Assembly (NCBI GenBank): GCA_011317545.1
Contig: WUJK01000002.1
Span: 3,472,001-3,536,000 of the forward strand
Direction of reading: 5' to 3'
DNA length: 64,000 nt
DNA from: Coniella vitis
Taxonomy: Eukaryota; Ascomycota; Sordariomycetes; Diaporthales; Schizoparmaceae
Below the pieces are notes generated by a model. It was not told the DNA's origin and did not search any database. It saw only the letters and a list, made by a program, of their open reading frames with translations. A program made the translations under genes and the position numbers. Below are positions 47,619-60,700 of this stretch, piece by piece (positions within the stretch are counted from its first letter, which is position 1; each line of letters begins with the position of its first letter).

Positions 47619-50600
47619 TCAATGCGTGCTCACTAGTGACTACAGCCCGTAAGTTTTTACTTGAGATTCCCCTGCTCCTCACGACCACCCAAATGTATGT
47701 AGCATAGAGTTGATGACGATTCTTCTATTGGCCCCCTTTCTGCTATCATCAAACAACAAGCAGTTGATGCAATTCATTCTGGATTGCGAGCTCCGATACA
47801 TAGTACTACAATCATTTGCATGGTGTGCCCCGACCCAGTAACATTGAGGTTCATGCAAGCCCTTTCCGACCCCGTTTCAGAGTCGACCACCCGCCAGCGC
47901 TAAGCCTTCCCAGGTTAGCTCCTACCAGCTATTGCAGGGGTCCCAAACCCTGAGAGATCGGCCCGTTGTGGTACAAATTGGACGTACCTACAGCGAGATT
48001 GCTACGTATGTGCTATGTAGCGGCGGTACATCATGGTCGTAGTTGTATTCTATCATTCTTTGCTGTCCACCAGTTTGTGCATCTCAAACCAAAAAACACC
48101 CTATAGGATATTTCTTGTACGGCAAAATACACAACGCGTCACGGTCATCGACTGATTCAACCTTGCGCGGCATCAGCCGCTGCTGATTAGCAATACCTTG
48201 ACAGCCCGTCTTTCTAGATTGCATCGTCCGCCTTCTAGAAGCCAGCCTAGAAGAATATTGGAAACTACTGCAGGCGCATTTCTCACAAAGGCTGTGTGTG
48301 CTAATATGTAACAACCTTTTTTTCCCAGTGCTATTATTGCATCTTTGAGTTCTTTACATTCTTGAGTATCCTTTCCATCTTAAATTTCAAAGTATCGTAT
48401 GTTCGTCGGCCGTAGTACTTAGATGGATACTTACTAGTCCTTCAACCCTTGGCTTGATGCGTCTTCGAAACCCGGATAAGCATTTGTCAGGCAACTTCAG
48501 ATGTTCGCCGGCCATCCTCTCAACCAAGGCGCAACCAGTCGCGGTTCTCAGATACTATGAATGCCTAATCCCATCGCAAATCCCTTCCTTGAAAAGAAAC
48601 GTGCTTTGAGCATATTGTGGGGGAGATTATTGGCTTTACGGTTGGACGGCGCAGCATTTGAAACCCGTCGTCTTTTCGCCATGTACGAACTCGGCTTTGA
48701 AGACAGCTGCAGATATCGTATAACATAAATGGCAAGTAGTACTTACCTCTTGCTGCCAAACCCTATATTGGGTCGAGATAGGAGATGTCGCATGTTTGGA
48801 CAGATGCAGGAGGTTGTAGGCGATTTCATTCCTCACACTCACTTCATTTCTCTCTAGATCATCACTTCCAATTGGCGATACTACCACAAAACCACTCCGG
48901 CAGTGCCAAACGGTCGGCTGTCGGATTCGCCCAGATACTCAGCGGCCCCAGCTTTCGATGAAACTTTCTCTCCCTCTTGCTGTTTTCGGAAAGGCTCTGG
49001 GGGGAAAGGGAAAGAAGATCTGTACTGAATGTAACACATGCCCGCTTCTGTGGCCGATCTACCGAATCTTGACCTTGGGGGAAAAGGATACTGATGTGCA
49101 CTAGTGTGGGGGTCCAGCATTCTTTGTCCGAACTTCTTGATGCGATATCAGCTCTCGAAGGCTTTGCTAGGCCATGTTCTGCGTTCCGACTGCCCAGAAT
49201 GCGCGCGAGACTCGTGTGGCCGACGCCTTCGAAGAAAAGACTATTGATAGACGTGTCTCTGATGGCCCGGTTGGGAGTTCAGGACTCGCTTTGGAGATTA
49301 CATTCTTAAAAAGAAATACCAACCGGTACAGCACAGTTCTACCGCCATTGTGATCTATATATTGTAGCGGGGCAGGTTATTTCGCCGCGGCGTACTGGCT
49401 TGTTGGGAAATATTCGAACATACCCAGATTATCAATATCATTGTAACATCCGTTGACCAGAAAGGAAGGCTCTCAAAGTGCATCGAATCGTTGCCCTATC
49501 CTTTGACCATTCAGAGCTATGATAATCCTCGAACATACCATACGGAGGAAGGTAGGAGGAAAGAGGCTCCTATCATCGTCTACCTCCTTCCCTTCCCCAA
49601 ACCTTTCCGCAAGGCACCAGCTCACCCGTGCGCTGATGCCTTCGCCTCCCTCCCAACTGGGCAGTACTTTGCTCGCCCAACACCATGCCTGTCGTCTTCT
49701 CCAACATCCTTGTACTCATCTCCATGAACGCCTCGACGTTCCCACGGTAAAAGTGTTTACAAGGGGCTCAACGTGGACATCTCCGCGGTGGAGGAGGGGC
49801 GAATGTAATGGGCTTGTTAAGCTCTGTGCCTCTCTTACTCTTTCTTGTTCTTGTCGAACATATAGCCTTTTCCTTCCCGTCGAGATTCTCGAGGATATGG
49901 GCAGGAGCACTCAGAGTTTCCCGCAACCGGTTCACGGCGTCTCATTGTCCTCACCTGGATAAGGTCATGGGGGATGCGAGAGCGGTAGTTGGCTAGGAGG
50001 CGGGAAGGTTGGAGGCGGGGCGAAGGCGTCGTGAGTTTTGATGGACTGATTCCAACCATCGGAAGAACACACTTACCCCATAAGGTAGCCTTTGAAACTA
50101 ATACAACATGGGAATTGCTATTCGAAACAAACGTGCGTGAAGTTCTCCGGGGGGGTTTTAGTATTTTAGCATATATTCAGAAAGTCAGATTGACGGAATG
50201 AGCTCTTTCTTAGTGAGCTAGCTATCGCAGCAGAACAACAATCTTACATACTTGTGTCATCAAACCCGATTTGAGAATGCAGAACGCTCGCCTTAACATT
50301 CACCACCCTTCTTCTACATTTCATTTCTCAACAGCCTCAACAAGCATCTCGCCCACATCAGCACACAGCGCTGCTTTCTTCTAACACGGCCTTAGAGCCC
50401 TCTCCATCAGTACCAGTGTCACGGAGTCCAATCCACAGCCGTGGTCCAGAATCTCTGGCAGACTTGCTTTTTTCCACTGCTGCACTCGGTCGCCGTGGCG
50501 GGTTTGGTGCTAACGAGGCCAATTTGGGCAAACGATTTGCAGTGTTTTGACGAAGGAAGGCTTTGCCATCTGCGGCTACAGTGAGTCTTAGTGATTGCTC

Positions 50601-52328
50601 CCATTTGTTTTGCGGCGGCGCAGCCTCCTGAGGTGAAGCTCTGTGTGGACATTGGGGGTTTCTGGCTCGGGTGTATTCCTGGTGTGTTTATGTTGCGGTG
50701 ATATGTGGTTGGCCTATGGTGATATGGGCCCACTTCGTGATTTGATTCACAGAAGGAAGCAGTGGGTGAGTGTAAACATAGTGAGGGTGATTCCCAATAT
50801 ATCCAACAACGACTATGCTTCTTGGTTCATGGCTTAATCTATGTCTCATATCCGTCGAAATAGGCGCGCCGAAACTTAACGAACTTCTACACTTTGAGCA
50901 TACAGATAGGTGTGATCTTAGTCTTCAAGACTCAAACGTTGCAGGAAAGATTCTTGATTATATACAGTAAGAGGCGAAGGCACAGTTAGTGAATCAACGT
51001 CTTTAGAGGCAATCATTATCCAACTAACACTCCTTATGATGTTCTTGTTTTTTTTTTTTCCTTCTTTTTTCTCCTCGCAATATTCAAGGAGCAAGTACAT
51101 CAATGATATTAAAATGAACAGGAATGTTTATGGCCCGAGGAATATACCCAGAGCATATAAGTCATCAAATGCTGACAATCAACAAGTTGCGGGTAAGTCC
51201 CTATAAAGATCCTGCGCGCTCGAAGTTTTGAATATTCATTGATACCGTATGGGTATTTGGTTGGACGCTTTTTACACAGTTAGTCTCGCCCGTTACAGAG
51301 GCTTATAAGTCGTACAAATCATACTGGACTGTTTGATTGCCTGAATTGTGTACTATGGTAGATACTTTGACTTTTAGGTGTTTAAAATATGTAGGAGATT
51401 GCTTATTTTCTTTAATGGATTTTTAGAGAGTAAATATACACTACTGGGACAAAGGAGCACCAACTTGTATACTTCAACGGCCGTAACGACAATTCATCGA
51501 GTCGATGCCTCTTTGCATTCTCGTTTGCAAAGCGCACGAGCCGTTAAAGATATAAGAAAGAGGAGAGAGAATTGAAATGTGGACTGCGGTAGTTGCAAAG
51601 GCTCCGTCATGGGTCACTGTCAAGTGCCGCGTCCATGAAGCCATCACCAAGTGACGTTCACAGGCGCCAAGTATATAAGTACCTTTGTACCAAAACATGT
51701 ACATACATAGTAAAGCATAGATTTTGACCGCCCATCATCGTCACGCTCTCACACAGGTGGACAGCCAAACCAAGACGGCATGACGTGAACGCTTCTGCTA
51801 TAAGATCCAAGAAGGCGCACACGATCAACGAGTGCTGGGTATTTACAGTTTGCTAACACGATCGATTTCCTTGTTTCGGGGCCTTCTTTTGCTTGGCTAC
51901 CATAGTAGAGGGTCCCTAACCACTTACACGGGACAAAGCCAGGGCAGGGATTGCATTGCACTACTATGTATGCACTTTGTATCTAGGAGAGCCTGCGCCC
52001 CCGGATTTGCAATCACTGAACCCCCCCCCCCAGCCCGAGCCGCAAATGCAGGGGCGCAGTACTGGCCAGGCCCCGGCTCACCGCCCACAAACAGGGCCTG
52101 CATAGCCTGGATGTGCTAGCAGCCAGAAGCTGAGAGCCGCCAGGGTGCTGCTATGCAACCACCGCTGCCGTCATCTTGTCCCCAGACCCAACATTGAAAT
52201 GCGTCAGCCAGCCTTGACTCTTAAAATCTCACCACCACAAACCGCCAAACCAAGCCCACCAGCAGGACAAAGGAAAAGCGAAACACAAACTTTCCCGTGC
52301 AATCAGTGTAGCATCGCGCACCTGCACT

Positions 52329-52364
52329 ACTGCTGCTGCTGCTGCTGCTTCTTCTTCTTCTCCT
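52329..52364 (+). repeat. CTG/CTT triplet tract
   Basis: A run of TGC/CTG triplets followed directly by CTT triplets in the pyrimidine-rich stretch upstream of the F-box gene, probably within its 5' leader or promoter. Confidence 0.8.
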
Positions 52365-52864
52365 TCTCAACCTCTCTTCGGGCGCCTCCGCCACTGACAA
52401 CAAGCGATTCGGCGCGCCGTTGGCTGTCACGACATTGGAACCCTGCGCGCATCCCGACCCAATCCAACCTTATTGTTGCTTCTCCTGCTGCGCTGCGCTG
52501 CGCTGTGCTGAGCGCGCACCCGATCCACTGCCACCGTGACTGCGCTGCCTGCGCTGCCCTGTCAGTGACGGTCTATGGTCTTTCGACCTATCCAACTTGA
52601 AATGAACACTCGCGTCCCTTGACAACTCCTTTCACCACGTCTTGATTGTGACGCCCAACAACTCTCTCTGCTGCGCCGGCTCTGGTACAAAACAAGACCG
52701 TCGCACGCCGTCACTCACTGCCATAGGACTCTAAAGCTGCCTCTCTTGAAAGAACAGCCACCGACACCTCGCCACACGGCGACTGCGAGCCGTCCGCCCT
52801 CTACCACCTGCCGCCTGCCGCCTACCGCTTCCTCCACCAGATAGACCAAAGACTGCCATTCGCG

Positions 52865-55800
52865 ATGGCAGGCTTTGTCGGCGTGTCCCAGCAAGCCGAC
52901 GAGGGCTACTCTGAGGATCCTCTCAACCAGCCAGAGCTTGCCTCCTTTGTCCCTCTCTACAAACCAAATGCTATCGACGATGCGCCCAGCAACAATCCCC
53001 TGTCAACGGCCACGCCGACTCAGCTCAAGTCATGGCTGTCTTCTCATGTTGCCAGCCTCCCGACCGATCTTCGAGCACGTACGTTGGAACACCGATCCCC
53101 CCCCCGTCCCAGTTCTATATATTGTCCACCTCGCACGGGTGCTTCCAAATGACCGGCCCGTGTGCTATGGGCGCCTATTTCTGTTACACAAAGGCGTTGT
53201 CTAGCCACACCAAGACGGCTTGCCCACGTCCCTCTTCACTCCCCACCTACGATCTGAGACCCTCGGTCACGCAAAACAAACCAAAATAAAACGTACTGAC
53301 AAGCATGTGGTTGGGGGGCGCGCAGAACTCACACTCGAACTACTCGAGAACCTCCCCACTAGCCTCGTGGCCGAGATTGTAGAAAAGATGAGCCCGCGTC
53401 TCTACATCGACTTTATTCGCTATCTGCCCGCCGAAATATGTCTGAAAATTCTTGGCTATCTCGATCCCGTCTCCCTCCTTTCTGTGGCGCAAACGTGTCG
53501 AGCCTGGTACAGTCTCGCCTTGGACCGCACATTATGGCAGACGCTGTACCATTATGAGGGCTGGAAGGTTGTTGCTGAAGAAATCCAGGCTGCTGAAGAA
53601 ATGGTCAACAGGAGGAGCGCAACAGGCTCCATGCATAGGCAAAAGTCCCAAGAGGACGGACATACCCGCAAGAAGCGTGCCGTGTCACTTGAAGAGGACG
53701 AGGACGCGCTCATGACGGATCCAGTATACACTCTGGTGGACGAACCCGCGGCAATGGATCAGGACCAGTCTTTGCTCGGTGATAGCCCGGGTCGCTCGAC
53801 CATGACACCCGCTTTCAGAGAGTTTGGCATGCAAGACGCCAACTCGAACTCGGCTGCCTCGTTATACAAAGGCAAAGGCAAGGCAGTGGACAAGGGAAAG
53901 GGCAGAACCTCTTCACACTCGTCAACAGACTTACTATCACCTCAGCCACCACTTGCCAGCTCTGTCAAATCAGGCTTATGGGTATGGGACTCGTCACGCA
54001 AGAGACAGCGCATTAACTGGCAATATCTCTATTCCATGCGCAGAAAACTTGAAAACAACTGGAACGAGGGCAACTTCCGCAATTTCCAATTACCTCATCC
54101 AGACCACCCAGAGGAGGGCCACGACGGCGAGTGCATCTACTCTTTGCAATTCAACGAGGAATACTTGGTCAGTGGAAGCAGGGATAAGACATTGCGAATT
54201 TGGAATCTTGCAACAAGGCGGTTGGTACGTAAACCACTCATTGGACATATTGGCTCCGTGTTGTGCCTCCAATTCGACTCGGATCCAGACGAGGACATAA
54301 TCGTGTCGGGCAGTAGCGACTCAGATGTGATTATCTGGCGATTCTCCACGGGCGAGATTGTCCAGCGACTCACGCATGCGCACCGCGAATCGGTACTCAA
54401 TGTCAAGTTCGATAAACGTATCCTGGCAACCTGCTCCAAGGATAGGACCATTAAAATCTTCAACCGGAGGCCCATGGCGCCAGGTGAGCCAGGATATGTC
54501 TATCCAGTCCCCGCTACCATGAAGAATTACGGCTACGACCCGTCACCGCTCGACGAACAGCCCATTTTGCCGGCTTTCACCATGATTGGCGTCCTCGAAG
54601 GTCACAGCGCTGCAGTCAACGCTGTGCAGATTGTTGACAATGAAGTTGTCTCGGCGAGCGGGGACCGCCAGATTAAGGTGTGGGATTGGCAGACAACGGT
54701 TTGTAAGCGGACGATTGTCGGACACAACAAAGGCATCGCTTGCGTTCAGTATGACGGTAAGCGCATTGTTTCTGGCTCAAGCGACAACGAGGTCAAGGTG
54801 TTTGATCGAGAGACCGGCATCGAAGTTGCCAGCTTGAAGGGTCACACCGAGCTGGTGCGGACGGTCCAGGCTGGTTTTGGTGACATGCCCTGGAGCACCG
54901 AGGAGGATGCGGCAAAGTCCAAGAGGATTGACTTGGCCTACTTTAAGGCATTGGAGAAGCAAGAGCTCACTTCCCCACGAGGCAGTCGCCCGCTCAGCTT
55001 ACTGGGACTAGATACCGAAGAAATCTCAGCGTATGGCGCAAAATTGCCACCTGGTGGAGGCGGTGGTAAGAGATGGGGCCGTATTGTGTCTGGATCCTAT
55101 GACAAGACCATCATCATCTGGCGGCGTGACAAGACAGGCAAATGGAGATCACAGCACCACTTGAAGCAAGAGGAGGCTGCACAGCGGGCTGCAGGGCAGC
55201 AATCTTGGCCGCCTCCTGGGCCTCCGGGGCCTCCGGATGCTCCAGGCGGATCGGGTGGAGGTGGTTCGGGTGGAGGATCGGGAAGCAGCGCTAGACGCGC
55301 GCATCACAATCATACCACTACACCATCCAGGCAATCTGTCGCCGCGGCTATCAACGCGGCCCGGGCAACGCGAGGCTCCAGCTCCAGTTCAGCAGCAACT
55401 GCCATTGCCGCACTCCGGTCTTCCTCTGCCGCGCCCGGCTCGTCTGGATCTGGCAGCTCCACCAGAGCAACGGCTGGTCGGTCGCATGCCTCGTCTTCTC
55501 GCAACAGTGGTGCTTCCAGGCCACGATTCTCGAACCTTTCGAGTCCAGTCCAGAACAGCGTTCCAGTGCCGCCATCTCAAGGGGAGCATGTCGGAGATAT
55601 CACAACAGGATCCCAGCCTACGGCGGCGCAGGTTGTTCAAATGATTGATCACATTGTGCCACAAGGGGTACAAGTCTTGCAACAGGCCTTGGCAAGATTT
55701 CCAGCCATGCTTGCCCTACAAAGTCATCTTGCAGCAGCCATTGACCGCGAAAGTAGCCCCTTTGTCCGTTCCCAGCTTCGGCAGGCAGTTAGCGCGGCAA

Positions 55801-56201
55801 CAATGCGCGCACAGGTCGCACACGTTCGTGCCCGCAGCCAGAGTGGTGCGCAAGGCGACTCTGGTATAGAGGCTGCTGCTGCTACTCCCGAGGGCGCGTC
55901 TGATGAAGATGCAGGCCAGGGTCCGTCTCGTGCCTCTGCGGTGCCATCGGCGAGTGTGCACAGTACTGCTCCAGTAACGCCCGCTGCTGTTTCCGGACCG
56001 CCTCCTGCGGTGCCTGGCGGCAGCCACCGCGTGCACCAGCATGCGCCTGAGGTGGGCATGCCAACGCGAATCTACAAGCTGCAGTATGACGCGCGTCGCA
56101 TTATCTGCTGTAGCCAAACAAGTGTCATTATGGGCTGGGACTTTTGTAACGGCGACCCTGCTCTGGAGGAGGTGGCGCGATTCTTTGCGACCGTTGACTG
56201 A
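52865..56201 (+). CDS. F-box / WD40-repeat protein, SCF ubiquitin ligase substrate receptor
   Basis: Two-exon gene (52865-53078 and 53326-56201; CTGAC branch point before the acceptor) for 1029 residues. The F-box lies at about 98-145 (YLPAEICLKILGYLDPVSLLSVAQTCRAWYSLALDRTLWQ) and would bind Skp1 in an SCF ligase. WD40 repeats follow from about residue 335, with recognisable units ending SGSRDKTLRIW, SGSSDSDVIIW, ATCSKDRTIKIF, SASGDRQIKVW, SGSSDNEVKVF and SGSYDKTIIIW. A low-complexity Gly/Ser/Ala-rich insert of about 350 residues then separates these from a final blade-like piece at the extreme C-terminus (IYKLQYDARRIICC, MGWDF). The architecture matches Cdc4/Met30/Fbw7-type receptors, but I cannot assign an orthologue. 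The 5' leader may exceed 700 bases. Confidence 0.93.
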
Positions 56202-57075
56202 GGTGATTGTGGTTGATAGAAGGGAGGGGATAAGACAATGTTTGCAGCAAGTCTTGTGTATCCAAGCACTTGAGCCCCGCCATTGGGGAACACATTGCTC
56301 GTGGGGTTTGCTGTTTGTCAATTGCCTTTGTGATAATGAGACCGGGAGAGGAAAGAAAGAGGGTCTAAGCTTTTTTATTTGAATTCTGCTCATCATGAGT
56401 GTTCCAACATGTTGTTTCAGCGGTGTGGTCGTTCGGCATGGTGGCGCGGCATTTGTTACATGGCGTCTATTTGATAGCAAAAGACTGACTGGCTGTATTC
56501 ATTGGGCCATTTGTCTTGTAGTCACAAGGAATCAGTAAAGAAAGAAAACAAAGGCGAACAGAAAGGAGTCTGGGGTTAACTAGCGTTTGCATCACAGCAT
56601 CCAAGTTATTCTGCCTTTTGTTTTTTTTTTCTTCCTTTCTTATGCATCACGTTAGACCGTCGGATAGTGTCTCATGAGCTGTGTAAGGGTGGTAGCAATG
56701 GGGCTTGGACGGTATGTCCTTTGAGGTGAGAGTGTGCCACTGGATTTGCCGTCAGACGTATAAACTGTGGTTGCTTGTTGGCAAAGTCGAGTGCGTCCAA
56801 TATGCCGTGCTGGTACTGAAGAATGGGGACTATCGTTCTATGTTCCAATACAGGTCGTTCAACTGGGATCGGGGATCTCTGTTACTGTCTATATACATGG
56901 TAGCATACGGCCCGCCACATGAAACCCTCGTCAGGTCGTTTCTAGGGACGAATGTCATCATAAATAATACCGCTCACCGCTATCAAATCCTCTCATTCCG
57001 GTTCAACCTCAGCAACTACTCACAACAACCCGAAGAGCAGATGCAGCATCATCACTGCCATCGTCGCCATTACCA
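56202..57075. other. intergenic, convergent 3' ends
   Basis: An 874-base interval between the stops of the F-box gene and VPS60. Frames here are short or shadows. No gene is seen. Confidence 0.55.
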
Positions 57076-57723
57076 TCACCCAGCAGCCTCCTTGACCGCC
57101 TTGCCCGCCTCAGTAACAGGCGGTTCATCAATAAAATCAGGCACCTCGTCCTGCATGAACCCGGGCAGCGCCTCTCCACCACCCAGCTCCCTCTCCAAGT
57201 CGACCTCGGCGCCCAATGCCTCCAGCTCCGCATCCAGCTCCGCCTCGTCCACATCCTCAGGCACATCGTAGCTCCTTGCAAGGCTCTCCTGGATCTCGTT
57301 GCCCACATCCATCAAGTCCGCCATCTCGTCGTTCAGCCTCTCGATACGATCAATGTCCACTTTGCCATACTGCCTTTTCAGCTCCTTTTGCGTCGACTTC
57401 ATGGCATCCACCGTCGTCATGACATTCTTCAAGTTATCCTGCATCATGCCCGCTTGCTCCATGTTCCATACTTGAGATTGTAACTGGTCGCGTTGCGCTT
57501 CGTAGGCTTTCCGGCGCTGAAGAACCTTCAGTGCCTTTTGCTTGAGGGCTGTCTTTCCAGGGCCGTCACGCATGCGCGAGAGTTTGGTCTGGTAGGTCTG
57601 CAGTTCGGCATTTATGGAGGCGAGTTTTACGTCAATGGTGGAGATGCGCTCGTCGACCGAGGAGATGGCCGAGGAGAGGGTCGGGCGAGGGGTTTTGGAG
57701 GAGCTGCCAAAGAGCCGGTTCAT
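57076..57723 (-). CDS. vps60: VPS60/CHMP5, ESCRT-III accessory subunit
   Basis: Single-exon gene for 215 residues of the Snf7/ESCRT-III family, most like Vps60/CHMP5. The family start MNRLFGSSSKTPRPTL is followed by a long basic coiled coil (VDERISTIDVKLASINAEL to KALKVLQRRKAYEAQRDQL), then QVWNMEQAGMMQDNLKNV. The C-terminal half is acidic (VPEDVDEAELDAELEALG), as expected for the autoinhibitory and Vta1-binding region. Vps60 binds Vta1 to stimulate the Vps4 ATPase during multivesicular body formation. The length and helical pattern match the family. A GTT/GCT triplet run (57726-57750) lies directly before the start codon in the leader. Confidence 0.94.
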   Translation of the reverse strand: MNRLFGSSSKTPRPTLSSAISSVDERISTIDVKLASINAELQTYQTKLSRMRDGPGKTALKQKALKVLQRRKAYEAQRDQLQSQVWNMEQAGMMQDNLKNVMTTVDAMKSTQKELKRQYGKVDIDRIERLNDEMADLMDVGNEIQESLARSYDVPEDVDEAELDAELEALGAEVDLERELGGGEALPGFMQDEVPDFIDEPPVTEAGKAVKEAAG

Positions 57724-60700
57724 GGTTGCTGTTGCTGTTGCTGTTGCGGCTGCTTCGTGACTGTATTTGGGGCGTTACAGCGTCTCCTAAAAAGAGTTTT
57801 GAGACGAGAGATTAAGATGGTAGGCAGGAGGTGAAGTTTTCTCCGTGGGAAAGGCGATGGCTTTCAGATAAGCGACGAGAGTTTTATGTTGGGTTGAATT
57901 GGGGTTGGGTTGAATCAGCCCCGGAGGGGGTTAGCCGGCCGGGGGAGGGGGCGCCCGATTGATCCTGGTGGTACGCAGCAAGGTTGCGACGGCTGGGGTG
58001 GATGGCTGCTTGTATTGCAAGAACTGTGGGATGTTGCTGTCTTGATGAAGCGGTTGGGTGTTTTGGCTTTCGCGCAGGCGCTGTGAAGGGTGTTGACGGT
58101 GCGTTGACTGGAGAGGATGACGACGGTGGGCAGGGGCACATGCGCACTGGGGCACGTACTATGACCACAGTAAAAGTGTGGAGCAGGGCAGCTACCATAC
58201 CAAACTAGCTAATGATGATTAAGCAGCTATGCTAGCTCTTTGAAGCCCTAACCCTTTAGACGACACGGCATCGGCTTCTGCGGTTATGGCACGCTTCAGC
58301 TTCTTCCCGCGGTCTTCCAACTGTGCAGAACTGCACCGCGGAGATGATGCTCGCCATTCAAATAGCGTTTTCCATTCTTGTCACTGGATGGGGATGGGCA
58401 CTATCCAATCTCTGTTGATGGAGTTCATGTTTCAGCCTCCCAAAGGGAACAAAGATGGGAACCGAAACTACACAGATACGGCCTTCAACGAGGGCGCGAT
58501 AAAGATACATCCACCAGGCCCATCTTCTATTGAGAACCCTAACCATTTCCGATCCTACTCTATGGCTATATTTATTTCCAGAATATAATGAACTAACCGC
58601 GCAGTGCCGAGACAACACACACCATGAAATAAGCATCGCAGCATGCAAGGCCGCCTTGATTTGATACTGTAATCAGCAACTTTACCACACAGTATTCATT
58701 AGAGCGTCTAGACCATTTCCTTTCCAACCACCAAGCGGTGAAGAGCGAGAAGAAGGGTGGGAAAGAAAAACAGGATTGGTCATGCCGTATCTTGGATTCT
58801 TGCTTTGAGGCGGGGCCCACTTGAGCGAAGGCATTCGCAGATGGGTGGGTGGAGACTTTGGAATCATCTGGACGAACGTCCCCCTTGTAGGCTGCTAACA
58901 CCATAGGTATAGTATGTGCAAGCTGCAGCACGCCACCCCCACATTTCCCCGTTTTGTCATGCGCACAAAGCAAACAGTCCAGTCGCTCGACAGGACACAG
59001 TAGACAGTTCCGTTGCATGCCCCCAGTCAATTACCAGGTAGTGGAAGCAGGTTTTCCAAGAACTCAAGCCGGGCTTTCTGGTGGATATCTTGGTACAATG
59101 CGTAGTAGCCGCAGCATGGTGTTTCATTATAGTATCTGGGCAGATCGACTTGGTAGGGCCAGAATTCTATCAACCTCAAGTCAAGATCAATGTTGATCTC
59201 ACTTGTCAAATGTACTATCTGGCCGGCTGTTGTTGTTCATCAGTAGATCATGTGGTTCAGGGCTTTCTTTTATGTACACATTATTTTCATCAGGGTCTGT
59301 ATAAACTATGTATGCTGACCTAGGTTGACGAGATTGTATTTGTGAGATTCATATCAAGACTCAAGCCAATTGGAGTACTCGAAGTATTATCTCATCTGGT
59401 GATCATCTATTCTTATAGCCTTGGTCCCTATTCACGATGACCATGGCATAAAGAGCTTGAACGGCGTATTTCCAATCCAGCCCGATTTAACTCATGAAAT
59501 AAACTAGAATAAGGTGCAGGAGCTGAGAAACCTCTACGTAGTCTAAGTGTAATGATAAGCGTTGGAAGGTACCGCTACACCACATAGACCTGCAAAAGAT
59601 CAACCAATAATCAGAATCTCCATCTGATTATTCCTTCCAACCGTATATATAGTGCTACGAGGGACCAGGTCATAACACTAAGACTCCTATCGAACCAGTA
59701 CAATGTATTGTGGCCCATATGCTGACACAATCTGCGACAGAATTTCAGATTCATGTGATTGAACGGCTGGAGTCATAATTGTGTTTCAAAATGGATAGAT
59801 AATAGATCTACAAAGCGTGGTGTTCAATGTTCTACAACAGCCAGATCGCTGGTGCTGGACACCAGGAATAGATCAACAGAGAGCGAATAAATGAAAACTC
59901 TTCATCATTGTTTCAAAGTTCCCTAATGAGGGAAGGACAACATGCATTGTGAGTCGAAGAAAGCATTTTGAAACTGTATCCGAGCCATAACACAACGATT
60001 CTTCTCAGTCCTCTTCATCAGCAGCTCTGGTGATTTCCTGAGCTCAACTATGACCTTCCTTCTAGTATAGCCCTACCAGTTGGCATGCAAGGATAGTTTG
60101 CACTGCGTAGCAGACTCGAGTGCGTGTTTCTGTTACAGTTCGCTGAATAACTTTCATGCTGGTGATCTGAATGACTTGCGTGACTCTATACTGTGCTGTC
60201 CGCCTTTGTCATTTCCACAGCAGAGCCACTGTTTGATACTTGATGTGATTTCAACGATAATCAAAAATATACATATAAGTAGTCTTAACACCGAAAGAAT
60301 GTCTTGGAGCAAAGCGCAGCAGACAGTTTGAGAAACTCTCAAGTTTTTCTAGCCTAGAAAGTGCTGTTGTGGACTTTACTAAACGAAAGGGGCGCATGTT
60401 GAGTGATCACTCATTTCATTTCAGAGAGTGTATCATTTCCGCGATGCTACGTTATTTAATACGCCACGTTAATAAAAAATGTCTGTCTCCAGTCAACAGT
60501 CTCAAGAGCCAGATATCCTTGAGTCGTGCTAGAGACTCTGTTCGCTCAAGATGGGCGATGCATATCTTGTTCTCACAACGGAGAGAGTCGATTAATCCTC
60601 AAGTTCTTATCTTCTTACCTTCCTTTTTCTTTTCTTCTCTTCACATTGTCTATCCTGTTCACACTGGTCTGTCTTCTTTCTTGTCCTATAGTTCTGTGTA

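Larger units (their letters stand above)
45320..52864. other. 7.5 kb gene desert between CDC24 and F-box gene
   Basis: The longest gene-free stretch in the window, lying between two divergent start codons. The CDC24 leader occupies the left end. Five TACATAGTA-type motifs lie at 46819, 46967, 47797, 51704 and 51962. A perfect 17-bp inverted repeat sits at 47553-47618, and a GATGAG-type repeat at about 46419-46443. The C/T-rich right end (about 52140-52864) is probably the long leader of the F-box gene. Frames such as 49519-49962 and 52145-52600 have no recognisable domain. No gene is supported. Confidence 0.5.

Noticed and set aside
49491..50059. Frames on both strands in the gene desert considered as a small secreted protein
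   Set aside because: A hydrophobic stretch (LLLFLVLVEHIAFSFP) exists but no coherent start, cleavage site or splicing pattern; both strands are equally open.
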